From the NCBI RefSeq assembly GCF_022163125.1, contig NZ_CP091881.1:4588001-4652000 (forward strand): a stretch of 64,000 nt of DNA, in the 5' to 3' direction. A program made the translations under genes and the position numbers. Shown here one piece after another: positions 26,465 to 35,047 of this stretch. Within the stretch, counting starts at the first letter, position 1. The number at the start of each line of letters is the position of its first letter. The notes beneath the pieces were generated by a model. That model did not search any database. It saw only the letters and a list, made by a program, of their open reading frames with translations, and had not been told where the DNA came from. This DNA comes from Paenibacillus sp. HWE-109. GTDB taxonomy: Bacteria > Bacillota > Bacilli > Paenibacillales > NBRC-103111.

Positions 26465-27406
26465 CTAGAACAGTGCATTGTCTTTGTTGAATTTTCTCAC
26501 GACCGCATTGGAAGCCAGTACCAGAACAAATCCGACGAGCGCTTGATACAAGCCTGCGGCCGACGACATCCCGATGTCACCCATATTGATCAGCGCGCGG
26601 TACACATACGTATCAATCGTGTTCGTGACCGGCATTAAGGCGCCCGTGTTAAGCGGCACTTGGAAGAACAAGCCGAAGTCGGAATAGAAAATGCGCCCGA
26701 TCGCAAGCAGCGTCATAATCGTAATAACCGGCGCAATGAGCGGAATCGTTATCGTACGGATTTGCTGCCATCGGTTCGCGCCGTCTATTTTGGCCGCCTC
26801 ATAGTACTCTTGATCGATGCCGATAATCGCAGCCAAGTAGATGATGCAAAGCTGTCCTACGCCTTTCCAGGCGTGTACGATCGTCAGGATCCACGGCCAG
26901 TATTTCGTTTCGCTATACCAAGAGATAGGCTCTAGGCCAAACAAGGGGAGCAGAGTCTTGTTCATGAAGCCTTTTTCGACGTCCAGGAAACCAAGCACGA
27001 GGTAACCGACGATCACCATGGAGATCAAGTACGGAAGCAGGATCATCGTTTGGTACGCTCTCGATAAAATGCGCTTACGGATTTCAGTCAGCAGGATCGC
27101 AAGGGAAATCGCGATTGCCGTATTCAAGAAAATGAAAGAGAGATTGTACAATAGCGTGTTGCGGGTGATGATGTATGCATCCTTCGTCTTAAACAAATAC
27201 TCAAAGTTCTTAAAACCGATCCACTCGCTACCCCATATGCCCCTCGCGAAATTGACGTTTTTGAACGCGATGACGATGCCGAACATCGGCAAATAATTAT
27301 TGATGAGAAAGTAGAGTAGCCCCGGCAGCGTCATGAGCACGAGCATCCGGTATTTTTTCGCCTTCCTCATCTCAAGCCGCAACACCGACATTTTGCTTGC
27401 CTTCAT
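26465..27406 (-). CDS. Sugar ABC transporter permease, LplB type (module 1)
   Basis: 313 residues with six membrane segments. The N-terminal block LPGLLYFLINNYLPMFGIVIAF (here split as LPGLLYFLINNY and LPMFGIVIAF) and the EAA loop EYYEAAKIDGANRWQQI place it in the LplB/YtcP-partner group of CUT1 importers. AGGTGG precedes the ATG. It is separated from the binding-protein gene by 188 bp that holds a terminator and a copy of the paired direct repeat, so the permease genes appear to have their own regulated promoter. Confidence 0.93.
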   Translation of the reverse strand: MKASKMSVLRLEMRKAKKYRMLVLMTLPGLLYFLINNYLPMFGIVIAFKNVNFARGIWGSEWIGFKNFEYLFKTKDAYIITRNTLLYNLSFIFLNTAIAISLAILLTEIRKRILSRAYQTMILLPYLISMVIVGYLVLGFLDVEKGFMNKTLLPLFGLEPISWYSETKYWPWILTIVHAWKGVGQLCIIYLAAIIGIDQEYYEAAKIDGANRWQQIRTITIPLIAPVITIMTLLAIGRIFYSDFGLFFQVPLNTGALMPVTNTIDTYVYRALINMGDIGMSSAAGLYQALVGFVLVLASNAVVRKFNKDNALF

Positions 27407-27452
27407 ACGTTACAACCACCTTTTGTTGTCATTGTTTTGTGCATGTTTTCAT

Positions 27453-27512
27453 CTTATAGCAATTTGTCCGCCCCTACTTCCATGATCCCGACATCCTATT
27501 TTTGAGTTTCCG
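27453..27512 (-). promoter_or_regulatory. Response-regulator site B and promoter ahead of the permeases
   Basis: On the minus strand, half-sites CGGAAACTCAAAA (27500-27512) and CGGGATCATGGAA (27478-27490) lie exactly 22 bp apart, like sites A and C. A -10-like TATAAG (27453-27458) follows 19 nt after the second half-site. The second half-site would abut or overlap the -35 region, as expected for activation by contact with sigma. Confidence 0.6.
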
Positions 27513-27540
27513 ACATCCGCTTGACTGCATCCGCGATGGC

Positions 27541-27592
27541 GTAAAAAATCCCCCCGTTCGAGACTTTCCGTCTTTTACAGGAGGATCCGTCG
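27541..27592 (-). terminator. Terminator after the module 1 binding-protein gene
   Basis: Read leftward, ATCCTCC pairs with GGGGGGAT around a loop holding a small AGAC/GTCT stem, and is followed by TTTTT. It lies directly after the binding-protein stop and would cut transcription before the permease genes. Confidence 0.6.
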
Positions 27593-27594
27593 GA

Positions 27595-29133
27595 TTATTT
27601 ATTGGCCGCTGCCCAAGCGTCAAGCTGCTTTTGCTTCTCGGCAATGACCTTGTCGACGCCCGCCGCTTTCATTTGCTTGATATACTCAGGCAATATCTTA
27701 GCGGGATCCACCGTGCCGGTCTCCAAAGCGAGAGCGTACTGGTTCGCCACATTCGTAAGAGCCGCGATTTCCGTCTTAACAGACTCCGGATTGTAAGTGA
27801 AGCCGAGCGCTTTCGATTTTTTCGAGTTCTTAATGAATTCCGCCAGCTTCTTGTTACGGTCCGGATCTTCCCCGTTGAACAAATAGGAGAGGAACATATT
27901 TCCGAATAGCCAGTTTTGGTAAGGGTAATAGCCGCTGTTCGAAGCGTTGACGCCCTGCGGGAAATCGATGACATTATCCGATTTTTTTACGTAATGCTGC
28001 CCTTCGATTCCCCAGTCGAGCAAATTGATAAAATCTTTGTCTGTATACATCAAATTAAGCAGCATCATAGACCTTTCAGGGTTCTGCGTGTTTCTGGGAA
28101 TGCTCCACATATACCCGGTGATGTTGGTAGTGGTCGCGACAGCCGGCAGCAGGCGCACCTCGACCAAATCTTTTCCTACACTTAAGGAATTTGCCGCTTC
28201 GCTAAATGGACTCATATGGTGGAACGTCGAGAAGACTTTTCCCGCCTTCATCAAATTTTGCCAAATTTCATTATTGGTTGCCGCATCTTTAGCAACATAT
28301 CCGGCCAAATACCATCTTCTTGTCGTATCCAGCAGCTTGGCATATTCCGAAGTTTCCTGCCAATTAACCACCTTCATCCCGTTATCGTGCGCCGGCAGCA
28401 CACCGAAGCCATCTCCCAAAGGATCCATCATGCCAAGGGAGAAAGGGCTGCCGAGAATCGAGTTGGCAAACTTGGTCACCGGAATCACATCTGGCTCATT
28501 CTCCTTGATCACCTTGAATACGGCGTCAAGATCGTCCAGCGATCTGATCGCTTTCGTATCGATTTTGTACTTGTCCACAAGATCCTTGCGCATAGAGATG
28601 CCGAAGTCGTTCGCCAGGTCCCGGATACTCGTTATCCCGTATGTTTTCCCGTTGATCCTGGCCGCTTTTAGGATAGCCGGATCCAGATCGTTCAGCGCTT
28701 TTTGGGCGCCTTGACCGTATTTGGCAATGTAGTCGTCAAGCTCAAGATAGTTGCCCTTGGCCGCTTGCTGCTCATACGTGCCCCGGCCGCTTACGATGAG
28801 GTCCATTTTCTCGTTGCCGGACAGCATCAGTGTGGTTTGCTGCGCCCAGGCGCCTTTCGTGATCTGAACGAGCTTCACGGTCGCATTGATTTTTTCCTGC
28901 GTAATCTTGTTAATTTTTTCTTGTACGGCTTTCAAGTCTTTCTGCTCGCTGGCAACCGGAAATACCATCGTCAGTTCAACGGGCTTCAGGTCAGGCTTCG
29001 CGCTGCCCGACAGTCCGGGAGCTCCGCTCGCATTCGGTTGGTTGCCCGAGCCCGAGCTGCATGCCGTGACCAGAGCAGACGTTGTCATTACCGAAATCAG
29101 AAGTATTGCAGCGCTCTTCATTCTTTTCTTCAT
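27595..29133 (-). CDS. LplA-type solute-binding lipoprotein (module 1)
   Basis: 512 residues with a lipoprotein signal (KKRMKSAAILLISVMTTSA, then LVTACSSGSG with the lipid-modified Cys near residue 25) followed by a Gly/Ser/Pro linker. The body matches extracellular solute-binding family 1 proteins of the large LplA/YtcQ group, which bind oligosaccharides; YGITSIRDLANDFGISMRKD and the C-terminal IKQMKAAGVDKV are typical. It docks to the two LplBC permeases. The ATG has AGGGGG. The preceding 157-bp gap holds a terminator for the regulator gene and response-regulator site A. Confidence 0.93.
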   Translation of the reverse strand: MKKRMKSAAILLISVMTTSALVTACSSGSGNQPNASGAPGLSGSAKPDLKPVELTMVFPVASEQKDLKAVQEKINKITQEKINATVKLVQITKGAWAQQTTLMLSGNEKMDLIVSGRGTYEQQAAKGNYLELDDYIAKYGQGAQKALNDLDPAILKAARINGKTYGITSIRDLANDFGISMRKDLVDKYKIDTKAIRSLDDLDAVFKVIKENEPDVIPVTKFANSILGSPFSLGMMDPLGDGFGVLPAHDNGMKVVNWQETSEYAKLLDTTRRWYLAGYVAKDAATNNEIWQNLMKAGKVFSTFHHMSPFSEAANSLSVGKDLVEVRLLPAVATTTNITGYMWSIPRNTQNPERSMMLLNLMYTDKDFINLLDWGIEGQHYVKKSDNVIDFPQGVNASNSGYYPYQNWLFGNMFLSYLFNGEDPDRNKKLAEFIKNSKKSKALGFTYNPESVKTEIAALTNVANQYALALETGTVDPAKILPEYIKQMKAAGVDKVIAEKQKQLDAWAAANK

Positions 29134-29180
29134 GTAAGAACCCCCTATATTGATTGATCTTGCCGCTTGCTGTTATTATT

Positions 29181-29239
29181 TTATTAAAGTTCCCGTTTAC
29201 CCGCTTTCAAGAATCCGTTCTCTCGGTTTCGAGATTCCG
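29181..29239 (-). promoter_or_regulatory. Response-regulator site A and promoter ahead of the binding protein
   Basis: On the minus strand, half-sites CGGAATCTCGAAA (29227-29239) and CGGATTCTTGAAA (29205-29217) start 22 bp apart. The last six bases of the second, TTGAAA, make a good -35, followed after 18 nt by the -10-like TAATAA (29181-29186). This is the layout of an activator bound next to and over the -35 box. Confidence 0.65.
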
Positions 29240-29251
29240 TCCACATAAAGA

Positions 29252-29272
29252 GAAAAACGCCAGTTGGCGTCC
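29252..29272 (-). terminator. Terminator after the module 1 response-regulator gene
   Basis: ACGCC and GGCGT arms with an AGTT loop (29257-29270). Read leftward, it is followed by TTTTTCTCTTT. It separates the two-component genes from the binding-protein gene. Confidence 0.75.
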
Positions 29273-29290
29273 TTGATGTACATATTTCGT

Positions 29291-30865
29291 TTACATACTG
29301 GAAGAGAATCTTTTCCGATATTCTTGAGGCGTCATCAAGACTTCCTTCTTGAAGAGGGTGGAGAAATAAGAGAAATTAGCGAAGCCTACCGCCAAAGCGA
29401 CGTTGCTTATCGAAGTATCCGATTTGGCCAGTAGTTCTTTCGCAAGATCGATCCTTTCTTTCAGAATATACTCCGATATCGAGAGACCTGTTTCCTTTTT
29501 GAAAAGCTTGACAATGTGGTCGGGACTGAGACCAATGTAGTCGGCAATGTACTGTCTGGACATCTCCTGATCGATATTCGCCGATATATACCGCTTGATC
29601 TTTTCCACCACTGTCTCGTTCGAACCAAGCGCTTCGATGGAAGTCATTGCAAATTCGAGGACGTCCGTTACCCAGTCTTGCAGATTCTTGACGCTCTCGG
29701 CGGCAGACGAAATACGTTCCGGCGCGAAATGATCCGCTAAAGTATCGTCCGTATACAACCCTTTCTGCTGAAGCGTATGCAGAACCATCTGCAGGAAGCT
29801 TAAATAAAACTGCTGCAGGCTTTTCGAGTTCAGCCCTTCGATCCCCTTAAGCGACTCCAGAAAATCTTGTGACTCAGCCATCAGCTTCTGCTTGTCCCCC
29901 TGCTTGATCAGCTCGGACCATAATCTCATCGGAGGCATGGGAAAAGGCGTTTCATTTGCCATTTTCTCGTCGATAAGCACGACCCGGTCGACGGCGTTCA
30001 CTTGAGTCTTTCGAAGCGCCACCAAATTTTCAACCATATCGCGCACGCCGTGTATCTCCGACGGTTGACCGATATAGCAGGACAAATGGCAATAAAAATA
30101 TCGGTTACACGTCTCGATGAACAAACTGCAGCGTTGTATGAGCTCTTTGCGGAACTTCTCTCCGCTCGCCTCTATCACATGTTCCGTAGAAAACACCACC
30201 AATAACTGATTGGCCTTGACGCGAACGATGTGAGCCGCGGCAACTTGATGGATGACCAATTCCTCCAAGGCGTTCGTTAGCGCGTACTCCATAATTTGGG
30301 CATCGCGAGCGCTCAGTTCTTTTTTCCAGTGTTGGATACCGATCAAAATGGGTAAAAACTTCATCCTGCTCGTATACGGTATATTGTGCTTTCCGATAGC
30401 CTCCATAATTTTATCAGGCGTGGATGGAATGACCTGCTGCAGCACATCCTGCCAGAACCGCTCGATGACGATCGATGATGATTTCCGGTCTTTGCTTATT
30501 TTCTTGATCATCTCCGTCATGACTTGCTCCAGCTCTTCGGGTGGCGCAGGCTTGAGCAAATACTCGAAACTCCCTAGATGGATCGCTTTTTTCGCGTATT
30601 GAAAGTCGGCATGGCAAGTCAGAAAGACACACTCCGTCCAAGGATGCTTTTCCCGTACCCACTCAAAGAGTTCGAGTCCGCTTCCTTGCGGCATCTCGAT
30701 ATCGCATATCATCATGTCGAACGGATGTTCACTAAACTTTTCCTTCGCTTGACGTGCATTGTTCGCTACAGATACGTGAATGATGCCGAATTTTGACCAG
30801 TTCACGCTTGCCTTAATGCCGTTCGCGATAAATTCTTCGTCGTCCACAATCAATAACCGGTACAT
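29291..30865 (-). CDS. Response regulator, YesN type with AraC output (module 1)
   Basis: 524 residues. The N-terminal receiver has the acidic pair VDDEE, phospho-acceptor Asp in MMICDIEMPQGSG (~55) and the Lys in LLKPAPPEEL. A ~270-residue middle region of unknown fold follows, then an AraC-type double helix-turn-helix (GLSPDHIVKLFKKETG; FSYFSTLFKKEV; TPQEYRKRF). It is encoded 10 bp after the kinase. The three paired direct repeats in this module (27.5, 29.2 and 32.8 kb) are its probable binding sites, since two AraC domains of a dimer would read half-sites two turns apart. Expected to activate the importer and its own operon. Confidence 0.93.
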   Translation of the reverse strand: MYRLLIVDDEEFIANGIKASVNWSKFGIIHVSVANNARQAKEKFSEHPFDMMICDIEMPQGSGLELFEWVREKHPWTECVFLTCHADFQYAKKAIHLGSFEYLLKPAPPEELEQVMTEMIKKISKDRKSSSIVIERFWQDVLQQVIPSTPDKIMEAIGKHNIPYTSRMKFLPILIGIQHWKKELSARDAQIMEYALTNALEELVIHQVAAAHIVRVKANQLLVVFSTEHVIEASGEKFRKELIQRCSLFIETCNRYFYCHLSCYIGQPSEIHGVRDMVENLVALRKTQVNAVDRVVLIDEKMANETPFPMPPMRLWSELIKQGDKQKLMAESQDFLESLKGIEGLNSKSLQQFYLSFLQMVLHTLQQKGLYTDDTLADHFAPERISSAAESVKNLQDWVTDVLEFAMTSIEALGSNETVVEKIKRYISANIDQEMSRQYIADYIGLSPDHIVKLFKKETGLSISEYILKERIDLAKELLAKSDTSISNVALAVGFANFSYFSTLFKKEVLMTPQEYRKRFSSSM

Positions 30866-30875
30866 ACCCTCGCCC

Positions 30876-32612
30876 CTATCCTTTCATGATCGGCAAAAAA
30901 ATATCGACAACGGCGCCGTTATCGTTTGAAAACCCGATGATCGCCCGCCCCCTGTACAACAGCCGCAGTCTTTGCCGGGCATTCCAAATCCCGATATGCT
31001 CACCTTCTTCAGTCGTCAGCTTGATCTCTTGTCTCAGCTTCTCGAGCACCTCGTCCTCATAACCCATGCCCGTATCGCGAATGCGGATATGAAGCCGTTC
31101 CTCATCATTCCGGGTATCCTGTTCGATTGAAATCTCGATATGGGTAGGCTCGTCTGTGTTGACCGCATGCTTAATCGTGTTTTCTGCAAAGCTTTGAATG
31201 ATCAGCGGGGGAATACAACAATCGAGCAGGTCATCCGGAACGGTGATGGTGTACGTCAAGCTTCCCGGAAACCGGATCTTCTGGATGTTCAAATAATTTT
31301 TCGTATGACCCAGCTCGTCCCGAACTAGAACATGATCCGTATGGCTGCGAAACATGAAGCGGAAATATCTGATTAATGAGAGGGAAAGCTCTTGAATCAA
31401 CCCGTATTTCCTCTCCTGGGCCAAATAATAAACGACATTCAGACTGTTCAAAAAGAAGTGCGGGTTGACTTGCAGCTGCAAATGCTTCAGCTCCGCTTTC
31501 TGATTGATCAACTGCTCCTCATAGACGTCGATTTTCAGCTTCTGAATGTCGGTCACCATGCTGTTGAACATCTCGTTCATCAGTTCGAATTCGTTAGAGG
31601 TCGGCTCCTTCGCTATTCGCATCTCCAAGTGACCCTCTTTGACCCTGCGCATGGCCAGTACGATTCGGTTAATCGGACGGAGTACAACTCTCCTCATGAA
31701 AAAGAAGGCAAGCAGTAAGATCAAGACGGTCCCTGCCGCAAGTAGTGATATAATCCTCTGCAAATAAGGCAGCTTCTGGAGAATGCTTTGATCGGGAACC
31801 ACAGCGACCAGTCCGAAATCCCCTTTGCCGGAATGCTCTCCGATCACCAGATACCCTTTATCGAAACCGCTTAAACGGTACGACTTAGACGTATAAGTAA
31901 GATCGATTCCCTGTTCTCTAAAAAATGATTCGTCCTTTAGCGGCTTGTGGTTGCCATCGACCAGCAGCGCTCTCCCATCGGCACCGAGATCCAAAAGATT
32001 GAGCGGCCCCGTCACATCCTGCGTATTTACGCCAGCCCCGATATATAAACCACCAACCTTTATGGTATATAACAAATAATCCTTTTTATTAGCGCGAAAT
32101 ACAGACCATCTCCCGGTCTGAAAACTCTCTGCCGATTGCCCGTCATCAATAAGCGAGACGAGGGCATCCTTTATAGGCTGGTTGTCGGCGTCAGCCGAGC
32201 CTGTCTGCTTGGGAGCAAATACCAAATCATTGTTATTGGGCGAATATATGAAAAAATAGTCGAGTCCCTCGTAGTAAGTCACATTATTCACTAGTTGTTT
32301 GAATTGCCAAATACGTTCCATTTTATACAAATCAATATCGATCTCAGGAGATCGGTCCAGAACGTACAATCCTGTTACCTCCGAGGCATACTTCAGCAAA
32401 TAGCTGTCAATGTCGCCTAACGACTTGTCAATCAACCCCATATAGAGGCTGATCATGTTGCTGTTAGATTGCGCGACCTGGTTGCGAACAACCTGGATCG
32501 AATAGAAGTTTGTATAAAACAGGAAGAGAACAATCGGCAGCATAATAAGCATGAGTCCCGTGATCAGCTTAAATCGGAGCGAATTGAATATTGTACCAGG
32601 TGGTTTTCTCAT
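30876..32612 (-). CDS. Sensor histidine kinase, YesM type (module 1)
   Basis: 578 residues: membrane helix at ~17-37, a ~240-residue extracellular sensor region, second helix ~285-308, HAMP ~310-362, His_kinase domain with the phosphorylated His in VNPHFFLNS (~384) and a HATPase with RIRDTGMGYEDE. The NPHF-type H-box defines the LytS/YesM group. It probably senses the oligosaccharide or its loaded binding protein and phosphorylates the next-encoded regulator. The ATG has AAGGAC. Site C lies ~160 bp upstream, suggesting the pair activates its own expression. Confidence 0.93.
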   Translation of the reverse strand: MRKPPGTIFNSLRFKLITGLMLIMLPIVLFLFYTNFYSIQVVRNQVAQSNSNMISLYMGLIDKSLGDIDSYLLKYASEVTGLYVLDRSPEIDIDLYKMERIWQFKQLVNNVTYYEGLDYFFIYSPNNNDLVFAPKQTGSADADNQPIKDALVSLIDDGQSAESFQTGRWSVFRANKKDYLLYTIKVGGLYIGAGVNTQDVTGPLNLLDLGADGRALLVDGNHKPLKDESFFREQGIDLTYTSKSYRLSGFDKGYLVIGEHSGKGDFGLVAVVPDQSILQKLPYLQRIISLLAAGTVLILLLAFFFMRRVVLRPINRIVLAMRRVKEGHLEMRIAKEPTSNEFELMNEMFNSMVTDIQKLKIDVYEEQLINQKAELKHLQLQVNPHFFLNSLNVVYYLAQERKYGLIQELSLSLIRYFRFMFRSHTDHVLVRDELGHTKNYLNIQKIRFPGSLTYTITVPDDLLDCCIPPLIIQSFAENTIKHAVNTDEPTHIEISIEQDTRNDEERLHIRIRDTGMGYEDEVLEKLRQEIKLTTEEGEHIGIWNARQRLRLLYRGRAIIGFSNDNGAVVDIFLPIMKG

Positions 32613-32771
32613 GTTGTCCTTGTTCCCTTCGTCCCTTTAATGATAATTATTTTACCACATGGACGGCATGACTTTTACGGCTCGTTCCTCTGATCGTCTT
32701 AACAATGTAGCGCCTATAGTCATTTCCGGCAATCTTACCCTTCATAATAAATGTATAGACGGGTTGCCTGC

Positions 32772-32806
32772 TTTCAAGATCCCGTCTTATACTTATTGAG
32801 TTTCCG
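32772..32806 (-). promoter_or_regulatory. Response-regulator site C ahead of the kinase gene
   Basis: On the minus strand, half-sites CGGAAACTCAATA (32794-32806) and CGGGATCTTGAAA (32772-32784) are 22 bp apart, the same register as sites A and B. The second ends in a -35-like TTGAAA. A convincing -10 at standard spacing is less clear here. Confidence 0.6.
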
Positions 32807-32963
32807 ATCATCTGACCCCTCCTTTTGTAAAAAACCAGGCAATTGCGGAACCAATGGATGAAACTGAACCGTTTTAGCCACAGCATAGCCACTCGCCCTT
32901 CTATAAAGAAAAACGGCTTCGCCACCCTGAGAGATCAGCCTCTTTCGTAGCGACAAAACCTGT

Positions 32964-33146
32964 TAAGGGAACTAGAGGACGCTATATAGGCATATAGCAG
33001 GGATACTAGGGTATTAGCGGAACTACAGGGTCTTATTTCCACGAAAAACGCTGAATTTGCCTTGAAACAGCAAAATAGCGGACTGTAGTTCCCTCACCCC
33101 CGCGATTTGGATACTTTTGGCTAGAATAGCGGACTGTAGTTCCCTC
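32964..33146. repeat. Cluster of short intergenic repeats
   Basis: Two identical 22-mers, AATAGCGGACTGTAGTTCCC plus TC, lie at 33074-33095 and 33125-33146. A degenerate inverted copy (AGGGAACTAGAGGACGCTAT) begins near 32967, and a rearranged copy containing AGCGGAACTACAGGG lies near 33016. The rest of the 648-bp gap between modules 1 and 2 holds no convincing gene. Confidence 0.7.
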
Positions 33147-33213
33147 TGTTTGCACAAGGCGGCTGGAGCAACTCCGCGCTCACTCCAAAACATATAAACT
33201 CTTATATTTAAAC

Positions 33214-33246
33214 AAAAAAAAAGCTTGATTGCTCAAGCTTTTTTTT
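33214..33246 (-). terminator. Terminator of module 2
   Basis: A near-perfect hairpin: arms AAAAAAAAGCTTGA and TCAAGCTTTTTTTT around TTGC. It is A/T-flanked on both sides, so it could work in both directions. It lies 15 bp past the stop of the last module 2 permease gene. Confidence 0.9.
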
Positions 33247-33260
33247 CGACATATGAACGC

Positions 33261-34085
33261 TTAGCCCTTAACCGCGCCTTCCGTAATTCCTTGGATGATC
33301 CAGCGCTGGAAGATCGCGAAAATTATCACGATCGGAATCGAAGACAAGATCAGCGATGCGAGAATAAGCGACCATTCACGGCTATATTTGCCGAAGAACA
33401 TGTTGATTGTCAGCACCAGTGTATATTTGTGGAAATCCGTCAGCATCAGGACAGGCAGCAGGAAGTCGTTCCACAGCCACAACAGGTTCAAGATAACAAT
33501 CGTAAAAGTAATCGGCAACAGTAGCGGCAATATGATGCTGAAAAACGTTTTGACTTCACCGCAGCCATCTATTTTTGCGGACTCGTCGAGCTCGCGCGGA
33601 ATTCCCTTTACGAAGCCGTGATACAGGAACACCGCCATGCTGACGCCAAGACCTGCGCACACGACGCCAAGCCCGAACGGCGTACCTTGCAAGCCGAGGT
33701 TTTTGGCCATTTTCGTTAAAGTCACCATAATCGTTTGGAACGGAATGAGCATCGACGAAACGAACAGCATGAAGATGGCGTTGCTTAATGCGCCCCGTGT
33801 ACGCGAAAGCTTGTAACCAGCCAGCGAGCTGCACAGCACGATGCCGCAAATCCCTGTCACGGTTACAACAACCGTGTTCCAGCCGCTTTCCAGCATGTTC
33901 GCTTTCTTGAACGCTTGCACGTAGTTCTCAAAATGGAATTTCGTCGGCAGGCCGAGTACGGAAGCGTACATTTCTCCCTGTGTCTTGAAGGAGTTCAAGA
34001 TCGCCATATAAATTGGGAATAGGAAGAAGATGGCCACAACGATCAGCACCACAAGGGTTGATACGGAATACAGCCGTCTGTTCAC
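33261..34085 (-). CDS. Sugar ABC transporter permease, MalG type (module 2)
   Basis: 274 residues with six membrane segments, EAA loop ELDESAKIDGCGEVKTF and C-terminal IIQGITEGAVKG, the CUT1 MalG pattern. The GTG start at 34085 overlaps the upstream permease's TGA by 4 bp, and GGGAGGTGG lies before it, so the two permeases are co-translated. It is the last gene of module 2. It imports the sugar delivered by the lipoprotein encoded two genes upstream. Confidence 0.94.
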   Translation of the reverse strand: MNRRLYSVSTLVVLIVVAIFFLFPIYMAILNSFKTQGEMYASVLGLPTKFHFENYVQAFKKANMLESGWNTVVVTVTGICGIVLCSSLAGYKLSRTRGALSNAIFMLFVSSMLIPFQTIMVTLTKMAKNLGLQGTPFGLGVVCAGLGVSMAVFLYHGFVKGIPRELDESAKIDGCGEVKTFFSIILPLLLPITFTIVILNLLWLWNDFLLPVLMLTDFHKYTLVLTINMFFGKYSREWSLILASLILSSIPIVIIFAIFQRWIIQGITEGAVKG

Positions 34086-34966
34086 GCTTCCACCTCCCTT
34101 TTCTTCATGACGGTAACTTGAATCAATGTAATGACAAGTATGATGAGGAACAGGATAATGGCTTTCGCGCTGGCATAGCCGTAGCGGAAGTTTTGCTGAT
34201 AAGCCTCTTCCAAAATGTTCATAGAAATCACCTGTGTGGCCCGTGCAGGACCGCCTCCGGTCAAAGCGTAGATCAAGTCGTACACTTTAAACGAGTTGTT
34301 CAGGGTCAGGAAAATACAGATTGTCAGCGCGTGCGCGATCAGCGGCAGCGTAATGTAGCGAAGCATATGAAAAGGTGTGGCGCCGTCGATGATGGCGGCT
34401 TCTTTCAAATGCTGCGGAATGCCTTGAATCGCGGACATATAAATAATCATCAGCGTTCCGATCCCACCCCAGACGGAAACCATAAGGATCGTCCAGAAGG
34501 AAATGTTCGGATCGCCAAGCCAGGAAATATCCAGAAACTTCAGAGCCGCAAACCGGGACAACGCCGGCATGACTTTCGTAAAGACAAACGCCCACATAAA
34601 AGTACTGATAATGATACTGAGCATGCTAGGCATGAAAAAAATCGTCCGGAGCAAGCCTTTGCCGCGGCTGCGCGATTCAATCATAAGCGCCAGCAAGAGC
34701 GCGACGGCATTTTGGAAAATAACTGCAAAGACCACGTATTTCGCTGTAAACAAAATCGAAGACTGGAAGTTTTTATCGTCGCGGATCGCTTCGACAAAGT
34801 TCTGAAGGCCAACAAAGCTGTAGTTTTTATTCAGTCCGTCCCAATTTGTGAAGCTGTAGTACGAGCCCTGCAGCATAGGAATGACGAGAAACGTGACGTA
34901 CAGGACAAAAGCGGGAAGGACGAACAGGATCAAAGATCTATGAGTCTTAACAAGGCGTCTTAGCAC
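34082..34966 (-). CDS. Sugar ABC transporter permease, MalF/UgpA type (module 2)
   Basis: 294 residues with six membrane segments. FVLPAFVLYVTFLVIPMLQG, the Y-x-S-F-T-N-W-DG block and EAA loop HLKEAAIIDGATPFHML are typical of CUT1 first permeases. I use the GTG at 34966, which has AAGGAG at 8 nt; a GTG 9 nt further upstream overlaps that site. It is 81 bp downstream of the binding-protein gene and overlaps the next permease by 4 bp. Confidence 0.92.
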   Translation of the reverse strand: MLRRLVKTHRSLILFVLPAFVLYVTFLVIPMLQGSYYSFTNWDGLNKNYSFVGLQNFVEAIRDDKNFQSSILFTAKYVVFAVIFQNAVALLLALMIESRSRGKGLLRTIFFMPSMLSIIISTFMWAFVFTKVMPALSRFAALKFLDISWLGDPNISFWTILMVSVWGGIGTLMIIYMSAIQGIPQHLKEAAIIDGATPFHMLRYITLPLIAHALTICIFLTLNNSFKVYDLIYALTGGGPARATQVISMNILEEAYQQNFRYGYASAKAIILFLIILVITLIQVTVMKKREVEA

Positions 34967-35047
34967 GGGGCTCACTCCTTAGGAAAATCCGTGCCGCGCC
35001 CTGATCTTGTACATTCCAAGCAAGGCACGGCAGCTGTTATCCATTCT

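Noticed and set aside
33225..34963. Plus-strand frames over the module 2 permeases
   Set aside because: Antisense shadows of two clear MalF/MalG-type genes with overlapping start and stop.
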